NCBI GenBank assembly: GCA_030614945.1
Contig: JAUXAH010000072.1
Coordinates: forward strand, 1-8,118
Reading direction: 5' to 3'
DNA length: 8,118 bases
DNA from: Phycisphaerae bacterium
GTDB taxonomy: Bacteria > Planctomycetota > Phycisphaerae > Sedimentisphaerales > SG8-4
Shown here: piece by piece, positions 1-5,566 of the stretch
Layout of the letters: every line of letters begins with the position of its first letter
Position numbering within the stretch: the stretch's first letter is position 1
Made by a program: the position numbers and the translations under genes
Notes under the pieces: model-generated
Seen by the model: only the letters and a program-made list of their open reading frames with translations
What the model was told of the DNA's origin: nothing
Databases searched by the model: none

Positions 1-107
1 CTCACAAGCTCAGGATGGGGTAGTTTTTGTCAACAGAGAAGAAAAATTCTAACCTGCCTGAGCGATAATATGCATCAGAATGACACAACTTATTCAAAAA
101 TCATTGC

Positions 108-227
108 TTATGGCCAAAACCCTTGCAAAAATGGGTCATCACGAGGAAGAAAAGGCTTGACTTTATTAGCGAAATAGGTATAATTGAAGCGTCTTAACCA
201 TTTAAGCCCCTGCCTTTTCTTTTTCAT
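108..227 (-). CDS. Possible small basic protein, 39 aa, unrecognised
   Basis: This short reading frame encodes 39 residues starting MKKKRQGLKW and ending LQGFWP. I do not recognise it. In its favour, a perfect GGAGG Shine-Dalgarno (235-239 on this strand) sits 7 nt before the ATG, as good as any in the window. The product would be strongly basic and aromatic-rich (several K/R, F, Y and W), with no clear membrane segment. The start codon and Shine-Dalgarno lie in the 31-nt loop of a 10-bp inverted repeat (204-213 with 245-254), so a transcript could fold over its own start site. Against it, the same DNA on the plus strand holds a strong promoter and terminator. The GGAGG may therefore be only the complement of a CCUCC loop in a small RNA. 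I see no convincing promoter for this frame. Confidence 0.3.
   Translation of the reverse strand: MKKKRQGLKWLRRFNYTYFANKVKPFLPRDDPFLQGFWP
157..184 (+). promoter_or_regulatory. Sigma70-type promoter for a candidate small RNA
   Basis: TTGACT (157-162) and TATAAT (179-184) are separated by 16 nt, an 11 of 12 match to the sigma70 consensus. Transcription would begin near 190-192. The only thing downstream before an intrinsic terminator is about 65 nt of non-coding sequence, which points to a small RNA rather than an mRNA. Confidence 0.55.
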
Positions 228-258
228 CACCGTTCCTCCGGAAAGCAGGGGCTTTTTA
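190..258 (+). ncRNA. Candidate small RNA (about 70 nt) with an anti-Shine-Dalgarno loop
   Basis: A near-consensus promoter (157-184) and an intrinsic terminator ending near 258 bracket a transcript of about 70 nt. No plausible ORF lies between them. The predicted RNA is a short single-stranded 5' end followed by one 10-bp stem (AAGCCCCTGC with GCAGGGGCTT) closing a 31-nt C/U-rich loop. The loop contains CCUCC, complementary to a GGAGG ribosome-binding site. Loops of this kind are known in small RNAs that block translation starts, so a trans-acting role is possible. Alternatively it is a cis-antisense RNA to the 39-codon frame on the other strand, whose Shine-Dalgarno and start it would cover exactly. 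The call rests on sequence signals only, and I cannot match it to a known RNA family. Confidence 0.45.
204..258 (+). terminator. Intrinsic terminator with long loop
   Basis: A perfect 10-bp stem (204-213 with 245-254) ends in a T-rich run, GGCTTTTTATT, on the plus strand. The stem GC content and T-tract are typical of a Rho-independent terminator. The 31-nt loop is longer than usual. On the minus strand no T-run follows the stem, so it should act only rightward. Confidence 0.55.
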
Positions 259-428
259 TTAAATTCCCTGAAGAAGAGTGCTGTTTGGCCCAAAATTCGC
301 CCAAAACCCGCTTATCGTGCTACGGTACAGAAAAAAGATTTGATTTTTGCCCACTACGCCCTGTTTATTATGTGTTAACTCTTCCTTATAGATACCTGCC
401 GGTCGTGGAGACTTTGAGAACGGTCGGG

Positions 429-1034
429 CTATTCTTTCTGCGTATTTTCGCCGGAATGAATTTCCTGCTCAGGGTTTTGGTGGGTAGGCTTCTTAATTGG
501 ACTTGAGACCGTCTTCTTAACAGCTAAAGCGGCTTTGCCGACGCCTTTAGCAGTTGCTTTTGTAATAGTGGATGCGCCATCTGCTGTCTTTTTTACCGCT
601 TTCCTCGCTCCCGAAGCGCTTGCTTTAATAGCTGCAGCAACTGTATCTTTTACGGCCTTTGTACCCTTGGCGATAGACTTCACAAAAATCCCGGCGACTT
701 CACTTAAAGGTTTCTTTTCAAAATACCACCGCAGAAGAAGGATAAGGAAAATGTATATGAAGCCAAGACTCACAATCGCGAATGGTACAAATAGCCATGA
801 ATTCGTAAAGATTCTAAACTGAGGAAAGGTTTCAGCTATTACTTTGATTCTGCCCGCAACAAATGACATTAATAATAGAAAGACAAATATTGAATAGAAT
901 AAATTCACCAGGGCAAGAAAAATGTGATTGGCCGGGCTGCGCAGTTTGCGATAGATTTGCTTTGCTATTCCTACCGTTATAGCTATTAGAAGTGCGACGA
1001 TAATCTTTTCCCAGGTCTGTTTGCTGATAGCCAT
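429..1034 (-). CDS. Three-pass membrane protein with Lys/Ala-rich histone-H1-like tail
   Basis: The protein has 201 residues and I do not recognise its family. Three hydrophobic segments are visible at about 11-24, 38-60 and 80-102. The positive inter-helix loop (25-37, KQIYRKLRSPANH) suggests the C-terminus faces the cytoplasm. After residue 105 the sequence becomes a low-complexity tail rich in Lys, Ala, Thr and Gly up to about residue 183. It contains loosely repeated G-x-x-KAVKxT units near 123-132, 142-151 and 163-176. Such tails resemble bacterial histone-H1-like DNA-binding tails, and a role tethering nucleic acid or an acidic partner to the membrane is inference only. I chose the ATG at 1034 because an AAGG Shine-Dalgarno lies just upstream; an in-frame GTG at 1040 would leave no room for one. 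A consensus promoter (1126-1155) lies about 90 nt upstream. No clear terminator follows the stop. Confidence 0.8.
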   Translation of the reverse strand: MAISKQTWEKIIVALLIAITVGIAKQIYRKLRSPANHIFLALVNLFYSIFVFLLLMSFVAGRIKVIAETFPQFRIFTNSWLFVPFAIVSLGFIYIFLILLLRWYFEKKPLSEVAGIFVKSIAKGTKAVKDTVAAAIKASASGARKAVKKTADGASTITKATAKGVGKAALAVKKTVSSPIKKPTHQNPEQEIHSGENTQKE

Positions 1035-1125
1035 AGCCACCTTCCAAATCAGGTATGTATTTTCCGTAATGTTTTAACGGAATAAGGTCAAAGCCTTCAC
1101 GTTTTTTCTTGTATTGTTTGTTTAT

Positions 1126-1155
1126 ATTATACTCGTGCAACCCTGCTTATGTCAA
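1126..1155 (-). promoter_or_regulatory. Consensus sigma70 promoter of the membrane-protein gene
   Basis: On the minus strand TTGACA (1150-1155) and TATAAT (1126-1131) are spaced by 18 nt, a 12 of 12 match in the two hexamers. Transcription should start near 1119, giving a leader of about 85 nt before the ATG at 1034. This supports the downstream gene being real and well expressed under the housekeeping sigma factor. Confidence 0.7.
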
Positions 1156-1245
1156 GGGATTTTGGCCTCTACCTTTTTGACGAGTGCATGTCATCTTTGT
1201 TGGTAAAAACCAGCTTGTTTTGCTTGTATGGTTATATAGGGCAGA

Positions 1246-1344
1246 GCCATCCCCAAGCTGCGCTTGAGGCTGCCACCCGGCTGCCGAGAGAGTAGATTTC
1301 CGCTTTCGCAGGAATGACAAATACATTGCAATTCCGGGGATGGC
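1246..1344. repeat. Composite small repeat with 9-bp inverted ends upstream of gpsA
   Basis: GCCATCCCC (1246-1254) and GGGGATGGC (1336-1344) are perfect inverted repeats enclosing 81 nt. Inside are a small hairpin CAAGC-TGC-GCTTG (1254-1266) and two direct copies of GGCTGCC (1268-1274 and 1279-1285). There is also a TTCCGCTTTCGCAGGAATGAC-like hairpin (1298-1318), which resembles the widespread TCATTCCCGCGAAAGCGGGAAT family of bacterial repeats. The right end covers the upstream candidate start of gpsA (1340), so the element may contribute to or mask that start. It could be a small non-autonomous element or a patchwork of unrelated repeats; I see no target-site duplication. Confidence 0.45.
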
Positions 1345-1360
1345 AACTATAATCTTCTCT

Positions 1361-2470
1361 ATGTTTAAGAATATATCCATAATCGGCGATGGTGGGATGG
1401 CGACCGTTCTGGCTATTCTGCTCTGCGAGAAAAGATTAACCGCAGAGAACGCAGAGAAAAAATTAAAATCAACGATTCGCGGCAACTCGGTGGTGAAAAA
1501 AAAACCAAGCGTTAAAATGTGGGGTTACGACCGTGAGCAGTTGAAGCAGATAGCCTCGGCCGGCGAAAACAAAAGATTTCTGCCCGGCTATAAGCTGCCT
1601 TCGGGCAACCACGGGGAGCTGCTCCTACTGTTTGAACCTGAAGATGAGCGTATAATGGCAGGTGCCGACTTGATTGTCTCTGCTGTGCCCTGTCAGTTTA
1701 TACGCCGGATTTGGGACCGGCTAAAAGAATATGTTCCTGATGGTGTCCCGATTGTCTCGGTTGCCAAAGGCATTGAGAACGATACGCTGCTACGTCCGAC
1801 TCAAATACTTGCCGACGTGCTGGGCGAAAAACGAGGGACGAGGGACGAGGGACGAGCGACGAGATATGCTGTGCTCTCCGGGCCTACGATTGCCGATGAG
1901 CTGGCCAGAAGACTTCCGGCGACGGCGTGCGCCGCTTCGAGCGATGAGGGACTGGCCAAAGAGGTCCAGTACACTTTCAATTGTCCCTGGCTGCGCGTTT
2001 ATACTAATACCGACGTTGTCGGCGTTGAATTGGCTGCGGCTTGCAAGAACATTATTGCTATTGCCGCAGGAATTATAGACGGGATGGGGGCCGGCGATAA
2101 CGCAAAGGCGGCTCTTTTGTGCAGGGGACTTGCCGAGATAACCAGATTAGGGGTGGCGATGGGGGCAAGGCCTCAGACGTTTGCAGGATTAACGGGTCTC
2201 GGTGATTTGGTGACAACCTGCATTTCGCCGAAGGGAAGAAACCGCTCGTTCGGCGAAAGGATAGGCAAAGGGCAAAGTATAGAGCAAGCGCAAAGGGCTA
2301 CCGAATCGGTTATCGAAGGCATTGCTACGTGCAAATCGGTTATTGTGCTTGCGGGCCGATATAATGTTGAGATGCCGATTACGCAGGCAGTTTATGAAGT
2401 GCTGTTTGAGAACAAGGCGATACAAACGGCAGTTGCCGATTTGATGAAAAGGCAGTTGAAAGCTGAGTGA
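1361..2470 (+). CDS. gpsA: Glycerol-3-phosphate dehydrogenase [NAD(P)+]
   Basis: GpsA reduces dihydroxyacetone phosphate to sn-glycerol 3-phosphate in the cytoplasm, supplying the backbone for phospholipids. Numbered from the ATG at 1361 (369 aa), the dinucleotide-binding loop is GDGGMA (9-14), a variant of the usual GAGSWG. Then come SAVPCQFIRR (107-116), SVAKGIE (133-139) with a conserved lysine, LSGPTIADE (172-180), and the C-terminal domain AACKNIIAIAAGIIDGMGAGDN (226-247) with the catalytic-type Lys229. GLTGLGDLVTTC (276-287) and GRNRSFGERIGKG (292-304) complete the family pattern. It is longer than the usual 330-340 residues because of two extra stretches (about 25-48 and 157-168), both built from short DNA repeats. 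An in-frame ATG at 1340 would add seven residues. I prefer 1361 because the first strand (KNISIIGDGG) then starts at the normal distance; neither start has a well-placed Shine-Dalgarno. The gene is divergent from the membrane-protein gene and unrelated to the pilus operon downstream. Confidence 0.93.
   Translation: MFKNISIIGDGGMATVLAILLCEKRLTAENAEKKLKSTIRGNSVVKKKPSVKMWGYDREQLKQIASAGENKRFLPGYKLPSGNHGELLLLFEPEDERIMAGADLIVSAVPCQFIRRIWDRLKEYVPDGVPIVSVAKGIENDTLLRPTQILADVLGEKRGTRDEGRATRYAVLSGPTIADELARRLPATACAASSDEGLAKEVQYTFNCPWLRVYTNTDVVGVELAAACKNIIAIAAGIIDGMGAGDNAKAALLCRGLAEITRLGVAMGARPQTFAGLTGLGDLVTTCISPKGRNRSFGERIGKGQSIEQAQRATESVIEGIATCKSVIVLAGRYNVEMPITQAVYEVLFENKAIQTAVADLMKRQLKAE
1440..1457 (+). 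repeat. 9-nt tandem repeat inside gpsA
   Basis: Two tandem 9-nt units, CCGCAGAGA and ACGCAGAGA, are followed by an A-run. They encode part of an extra lysine-rich stretch (about residues 25-48) between the first helix and the second strand (VKMWGYD) of the nucleotide-binding fold, where relatives have a short turn. A unit length divisible by three keeps the frame open. Confidence 0.5.
1831..1865 (+). repeat. 7-nt tandem repeat inside gpsA
   Basis: Five tandem heptamers are present: ACGAGGG three times, then ACGAGCG and ACGAGAT. They encode residues 157-168 (RGTRDEGRATR), between VLGEK and YAVLSGPT, where family members have only a few residues. Because 7 is not a multiple of 3, any change by one or two units would break the gene. 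Confidence 0.65.
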
Positions 2471-2484
2471 ATCGGACGCAGGGG

Positions 2485-2511
2485 CACAGATTGCGCAGAT
2501 TTCGCTGATTT
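2485..2511 (+). repeat. 9-nt tandem repeat after gpsA
   Basis: Three adjacent 9-nt units (CACAGATTG, CGCAGATTT, CGCTGATTT) begin 14 nt past the gpsA stop. The CGCAGA core matches the 9-nt units inside gpsA (1440-1457), so both may belong to one repeat class. No function is apparent. Confidence 0.4.
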
Positions 2512-2635
2512 AATCGACGTAGAAAATTTCCCATTTCTTAAAGATTTGCCACGGTGAGTGTTGTTCTGTATTGGGGGGCTTAATATCTAAAAATAGGCGT
2601 AAAAGTTTGTCCTATAAGGTTTATTTTTTTGCTCA

Positions 2636-2660
2636 CCCCGCCCCTGCGGCAGGGGCTGGG
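2636..2660. repeat. GC-rich hairpin between gpsA and the pilus operon
   Basis: GCCCCTGC (2640-2647) and GCAGGGGC (2649-2656) form a palindrome, extended by CCC/GGG after one mismatch. No T-run follows on either strand, so it is not a standard terminator. A T7 run precedes it at 2623-2629. It lies in a 750-nt stretch without a convincing gene. Confidence 0.4.
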
Positions 2661-2696
2661 CTCATCCGATAAAACTTTGACGCGCCGCAATACCCT

Positions 2697-2765
2697 TTTG
2701 AAAAGAGAAAACTTTATTTTATTCGGAAAATTTGTCGTTTTTAAAAAGTTTTTTCTCTCTTCAAA
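2697..2765. repeat. Long imperfect A/T-rich inverted repeat
   Basis: The arm at 2697-2716 (TTTGAAAAGAGAAAACTTTA) is nearly the reverse complement of 2742-2765, which has a few extra bases. The arms are separated by 25 nt. A perfect 10-bp palindrome CAGACGTCTG (2774-2783) follows. This could be a cruciform or RNA hairpin, a protein-binding site or a decayed repeat; no coding signal is seen here. Confidence 0.4.
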
Positions 2766-2903
2766 GCGTTTTGCAGACGTCTGTAAGCCGAGACTGTTAT
2801 GAATTTATCTTCGGTCAGCAGTTAGAATCGCGGATTTTATCGGCAGTGGAATCAGTTTTTTGCAATACTTTGCAGAACAACGTCCGAATATTTTTGCTCA
2901 CGT

Positions 2904-2933
2904 TTGGCTGGTCAGGGGGCTGTTTCTTATATT
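2904..2933 (+). promoter_or_regulatory. Possible distal promoter of the pilus operon
   Basis: TTGGCT (2904-2909) and TATATT (2928-2933) lie 18 nt apart, matching 4 of 6 and 5 of 6 consensus bases. The predicted start near 2940 falls just before a strong 12-bp hairpin (2942-2984). That would give the pil mRNA a leader of about 280 nt. Confidence 0.35.
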
Positions 2934-2941
2934 TTAATTAG

Positions 2942-2984
2942 TTCCGCACCAATCGAGCTCAGCTCATGCCTAATTGGTGCGGGA
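2942..2984 (+). promoter_or_regulatory. Strong hairpin at the 5' end of a putative pil leader
   Basis: CCGCACCAAT (2944-2953) pairs perfectly with ATTGGTGCGG (2973-2982). A T-A and a G-T pair extend the stem to 12 bp around a 19-nt loop. No T-run follows, so it is not an intrinsic terminator. Its place right after a possible start site would suit an mRNA-stabilising or regulatory leader element; an operator is the alternative. Confidence 0.35.
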
Positions 2985-3130
2985 TGCGCCCAAGTAATTT
3001 AATGCGGGTATCAACTTTGAACGATGATGAGATTGGGGGCAGGGAGCCATTTGGTGAGCTGTCGGAAGATGGGAGCCCGCACAAGTGTTAGAGGCGTGGA
3101 TGGTGATAGCGGATGCGCTTTTGTGGGTGA

Positions 3131-3213
3131 ACCCCGTGAGAAATTCTATTAACGGGATGCCTGGAGAGACTTATAAGAATATGACACGAAAAAGGGGATA
3201 TTTCTAACGGGGT
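3131..3213 (+). promoter_or_regulatory. Alternative pairings over the pilM ribosome-binding site
   Basis: ACCCCGT (3131-3137) is perfectly complementary to ACGGGGT (3207-3213), which includes the pilM Shine-Dalgarno GGGGTGA. Part of the same segment (CCCGT, 3133-3137) can instead pair with ACGGG (3152-3156). The two pairings exclude each other, so a switch between closed and open ribosome-binding site is possible if transcription starts upstream of 3131. I cannot match this to a known riboswitch class. Confidence 0.25.
3149..3177 (+). promoter_or_regulatory. Possible proximal promoter of the pilus operon
   Basis: TTAACG (3149-3154) and TATAAG (3172-3177) are 17 nt apart, matching 4 of 6 and 5 of 6 consensus bases. 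Transcription would start near 3184, 39 nt before pilM. It competes with the distal candidate at 2904-2933, and neither is strong. Confidence 0.3.
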
Positions 3214-3222
3214 GAAATTGAT

Positions 3223-4194
3223 ATGCTTTGGTTTTTGAAAAACCGCACATATTCGATTGGTGTGGATGTGGGACGAGACAGCCTGAAGCTGGTCCAGCTT
3301 GGGGAAAACGGAGGTCATATAAGTGTAATTGCCGGCGGCAGTGAAAATCGGCCCAAGAATGTCAATGCCGGCAGCGCCAGCTGGCAAAGATGGGCCATCG
3401 AAACTATACGTAAATTGACAGCAAACGGAAGATTTCAGGGCAGAGAGGCGATAGCGGCACTACCGGCAAGTGAGCTGTTTATTGACCATATAAGAATGCC
3501 GAGGGTAGATAACGATAAACTGCCGGATGCTATCTGCTCAAAGATAAAACAAAAATTGCCGTTTGAACCTGATGACGCAATGATAAAGTACATTCCGACG
3601 GAGGAGGACAACGTTCTGGTGATAGCTGCTGAGCGCAAGATTATTGATAGACATCTGGCGGTGTACGAAAAGGCCGGTCTGACGATTAAGTCTATTGGTG
3701 TTTGGCCGGTAGCACTAACGAACAGCTATACGAGGTTTTTTGCCAGGCGCAAAACGGATGTTGAAGCGGTTGCGATGCTGCTTGATATAGAGGCGAACTG
3801 TACGAATGTTGTAATTTGTCGCCATAAGGCACTACTTTTTGCTCGTTCGATACCAATAGGAGCCAAGCAGCTCGATGGGGATGAAATAGTAGCGAGATTG
3901 GTATTGGAGTTGACTTCCTGCAGACGGCACTTCGCCTCGATGTACCCAAAGGCCCAGGTAGAGCGTTTGCTTTTCCTTTCGGGTCAGGCTGTAGATAAAG
4001 ACATATGCACGACAATAGCGAAGCAATTGGAAATGCCGGCTCAGATGGCTGATTGTCTGGCAGCAGTGAAAATGCCTAATCCCTGTCGTTCGGGGAGGGA
4101 CCCCAAACGACCGGAAGAGCGTTTGGGGCTGCCGATAGAGAGAAGGAATTGTCGAGTCAATTGGGCTACCGCCTTCGGGCTTAGCTTGTCATAG
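3223..4194 (+). CDS. pilM: Type IV pilus assembly protein PilM (actin-like)
   Basis: PilM is a cytoplasmic actin-fold ATP-binding protein that binds the N-terminal tail of PilN and links the inner-membrane alignment complex to the pilus motors. In this 323-residue product the first phosphate-binding motif is IGVDVGRDSLKLVQL (12-26). The second is LLDIEANCTNVVI (186-198) followed by LFARSIPIGA (205-214), and the adenosine motif is LFLSGQA (250-256). The C-terminus NWATAFGLSLS (313-323) matches the usual PilM ending. Residues 288-302 are encoded by a palindromic repeat and look like an insertion in the variable loop before it. A GGGGTGA Shine-Dalgarno lies 7 nt before the ATG. It heads the operon, and pilN follows after 24 nt. 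Length is slightly below the common 340-350 residues. Confidence 0.87.
   Translation: MLWFLKNRTYSIGVDVGRDSLKLVQLGENGGHISVIAGGSENRPKNVNAGSASWQRWAIETIRKLTANGRFQGREAIAALPASELFIDHIRMPRVDNDKLPDAICSKIKQKLPFEPDDAMIKYIPTEEDNVLVIAAERKIIDRHLAVYEKAGLTIKSIGVWPVALTNSYTRFFARRKTDVEAVAMLLDIEANCTNVVICRHKALLFARSIPIGAKQLDGDEIVARLVLELTSCRRHFASMYPKAQVERLLFLSGQAVDKDICTTIAKQLEMPAQMADCLAAVKMPNPCRSGRDPKRPEERLGLPIERRNCRVNWATAFGLSLS
4085..4128 (+). repeat. Palindromic repeat lodged in frame in pilM
   Basis: CCCCAAACG (4101-4109) and CGTTTGGGG (4120-4128) are perfect inverted repeats around a 10-nt loop. A third segment, GTCGTTCGGGG (4085-4095), can instead pair with CCCCAAACGAC (4101-4111) with one mismatch. The encoded stretch (about residues 288-302) is charged and lies outside the recognisable PilM motifs. 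The following GGCTGCCGATAGAGAG resembles GGCTGCCGAGAGAG at 1279-1292 upstream of gpsA, so the two may be related repeats. Confidence 0.5.
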
Positions 4195-4218
4195 GTATAA
4201 GAGAGGGTGAGTTAAAAA

Positions 4219-4935
4219 ATGCTTAATATAAATTTTGTGCCTGATGATTACACGCAAAGCAGCGAATCTCGCAGAACAAACTTGCTTTATCTTGTGTTGC
4301 TTGGGGTAGTAATGGCGGCATTGGGCGGTTCGTTTCTGACTATCAAGCTTCGCCAGCGTTCCTTCAGAGCGAAGGGAGGACTTGTAAATGCAAAAATGGT
4401 CCGGGCACAAGAGGCCATAAGACAATTTGAGGAGCTTCAAACAAAGCGCAAGGTGATGATGAAGACGGCTCTTACCATTGCAGAACTGCTTGAACCGGTG
4501 CCGAGAAGTGTTTTGTTGGCATCGTTGACGAATACCCTGCCGCCGGGGGTGTCGCTTTTACGACTGAGCCTGGTTCAGAAGGAGCCGAAGCAGGCCAGAC
4601 GTGTTGCCGGGGCAGCCAATAAATACAGGGAAGCGCAAGCCAAAAAGGCGACGGCAGCTCAGGCGGAAGTGTCACGAGAGAAATTGTTGGAGACACATAT
4701 AGATATTGGAGGCATGGCTGCGAGCGACCTTCAAGTTGCCGCCTATATTGAGCGGCTGAGCAGTTCAAGTTTGCTGTACAATGTGGCGCTGGTAGAATCA
4801 AAAGAATATAAAATCGAAGATATGACATACAGGCAATTCAAGTTGACGGCAATGGTTAGAAAAGACGTTCAACTTAGTAGTCAAGACGTTGAGAGAATTA
4901 GAACAAAAGCTGAGAGTTCAGTATGGAATTTTTAA
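4219..4935 (+). CDS. pilN: Type IV pilus assembly protein PilN
   Basis: PilN is a bitopic inner-membrane protein that pairs with PilO and docks PilM through its cytoplasmic tail. The 238-residue product starts MLNINFVPDDY, a variant of the INLLP motif that fits into PilM. One membrane helix spans about 21-40, then a charged coiled-coil-like segment runs to about 90. The periplasmic ferredoxin-like region begins at PRSVLLASLTNTLPPGVSLLRL (95-116) and resumes at HIDIGGMAASDLQVAAYIERLSSS (160-183) after an Ala/Lys/Gln-rich stretch (about 122-156). That stretch and the overall length exceed the usual 180-200 residues. GAGGGTGA lies 8 nt before the ATG. pilM ends 24 nt upstream, and a 94-nt gap separates pilO. 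Confidence 0.85.
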   Translation: MLNINFVPDDYTQSSESRRTNLLYLVLLGVVMAALGGSFLTIKLRQRSFRAKGGLVNAKMVRAQEAIRQFEELQTKRKVMMKTALTIAELLEPVPRSVLLASLTNTLPPGVSLLRLSLVQKEPKQARRVAGAANKYREAQAKKATAAQAEVSREKLLETHIDIGGMAASDLQVAAYIERLSSSSLLYNVALVESKEYKIEDMTYRQFKLTAMVRKDVQLSSQDVERIRTKAESSVWNF

Positions 4936-5029
4936 TGCTGATATTGGGTAATGGTTCGCCTTTCCATCCGGATGCAGGGCGGTGCGTTTGTGGTCTTTAA
5001 TCCAATGTCACTTTATAAAGGGCAAAACT

Positions 5030-5566
5030 ATGACAGGCCATTTTAGAAAAGCCGTGTTTTTCATTTTGCTGTTAGGGGTAGCTGTGGTCGGCTACCGATA
5101 TCCGATCAAGTCGGCTAACAGGCATCTTGCTGAGCAGAAAGGGCGGGTTGAGACGAAATTGGCCAAATTGGCCGAGTTTGAGCAGGCCAGTGTCGCAGCA
5201 GAGGGTCTTACAGAGCAGCTTGAGCAATTACAAGAGGCGGTCGAATTTTTTGAAAGCAAGCTGCCGCCTACGAATGAAATTGACAAGGTGCTTCGGGACG
5301 TAACTGTAATTGCAGAAAGGCAGGGGCTAAAGCCCAAAACAATTCGAACGCTGACGAAAAAGGATAACAGCGGTTATATTGAACAGCCGTTGAAAATGGA
5401 ATTAGAAGGGAATTTTAATTCGTTTTATTCGTTCCTCCTGGAGCTTGAGCAGCTTCCTCGAATAATGAAAATCCGCGAGCTTGAGTTAAAGAAAAAAACC
5501 AGGGGGGAGGGACAAATAGCAGCTAATTTCATAGTGAGTATATTTTTTCAGAATAAAACCGGATAA
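5030..5566 (+). CDS. pilO: Type IV pilus assembly protein PilO
   Basis: PilO is the bitopic partner of PilN in the periplasmic alignment complex. The 178-residue product has a short cytoplasmic end, one membrane helix (about 7-22) and a coiled coil (about 30-77). A periplasmic domain follows with GNFNSFYSFLLELEQLPRIMKI (127-148), the typical PilO G-x-Y/F-xx-F-xx-L-xx-L-P-R-I pattern. I chose the ATG at 5030 because AAAGGG lies 7 nt upstream and the protein then begins just before its membrane helix. An in-frame GTG at 4982 would add 16 residues without a good ribosome-binding site. It lies between pilN and the pilP-like gene, with a repeat starting right at its stop codon. Confidence 0.85.
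   Translation: MTGHFRKAVFFILLLGVAVVGYRYPIKSANRHLAEQKGRVETKLAKLAEFEQASVAAEGLTEQLEQLQEAVEFFESKLPPTNEIDKVLRDVTVIAERQGLKPKTIRTLTKKDNSGYIEQPLKMELEGNFNSFYSFLLELEQLPRIMKIRELELKKKTRGEGQIAANFIVSIFFQNKTG

Noticed and set aside
1147..1485. Minus-strand 112-codon frame over the gpsA start
   Set aside because: It runs antisense across gpsA and a repeat region, lacks a ribosome-binding site and shows no domain.
1831..1865. CRISPR-like array
   Set aside because: The repeats are contiguous 7-mers with no spacers and lie inside gpsA.
2640..2656. Intrinsic terminator of gpsA
   Set aside because: The hairpin is strong but no T-run follows on either strand; the T-run lies before it on the plus strand.
2732..2941. 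69-codon plus-strand frame in the gpsA-pilM gap
   Set aside because: It starts with TTG without a Shine-Dalgarno, overlaps a long inverted repeat and a possible promoter, and its composition shows no recognisable motif.
3024..3152. 42-codon plus-strand frame upstream of pilM
   Set aside because: No Shine-Dalgarno precedes the ATG, no motif is recognisable, and it overlaps the putative leader and promoter elements.
2990..3222. Cyclic-di-GMP (GEMM) riboswitch before the pilus operon
   Set aside because: Such switches often precede pilus genes, but I could not find the conserved core sequences; only generic pairings are visible.
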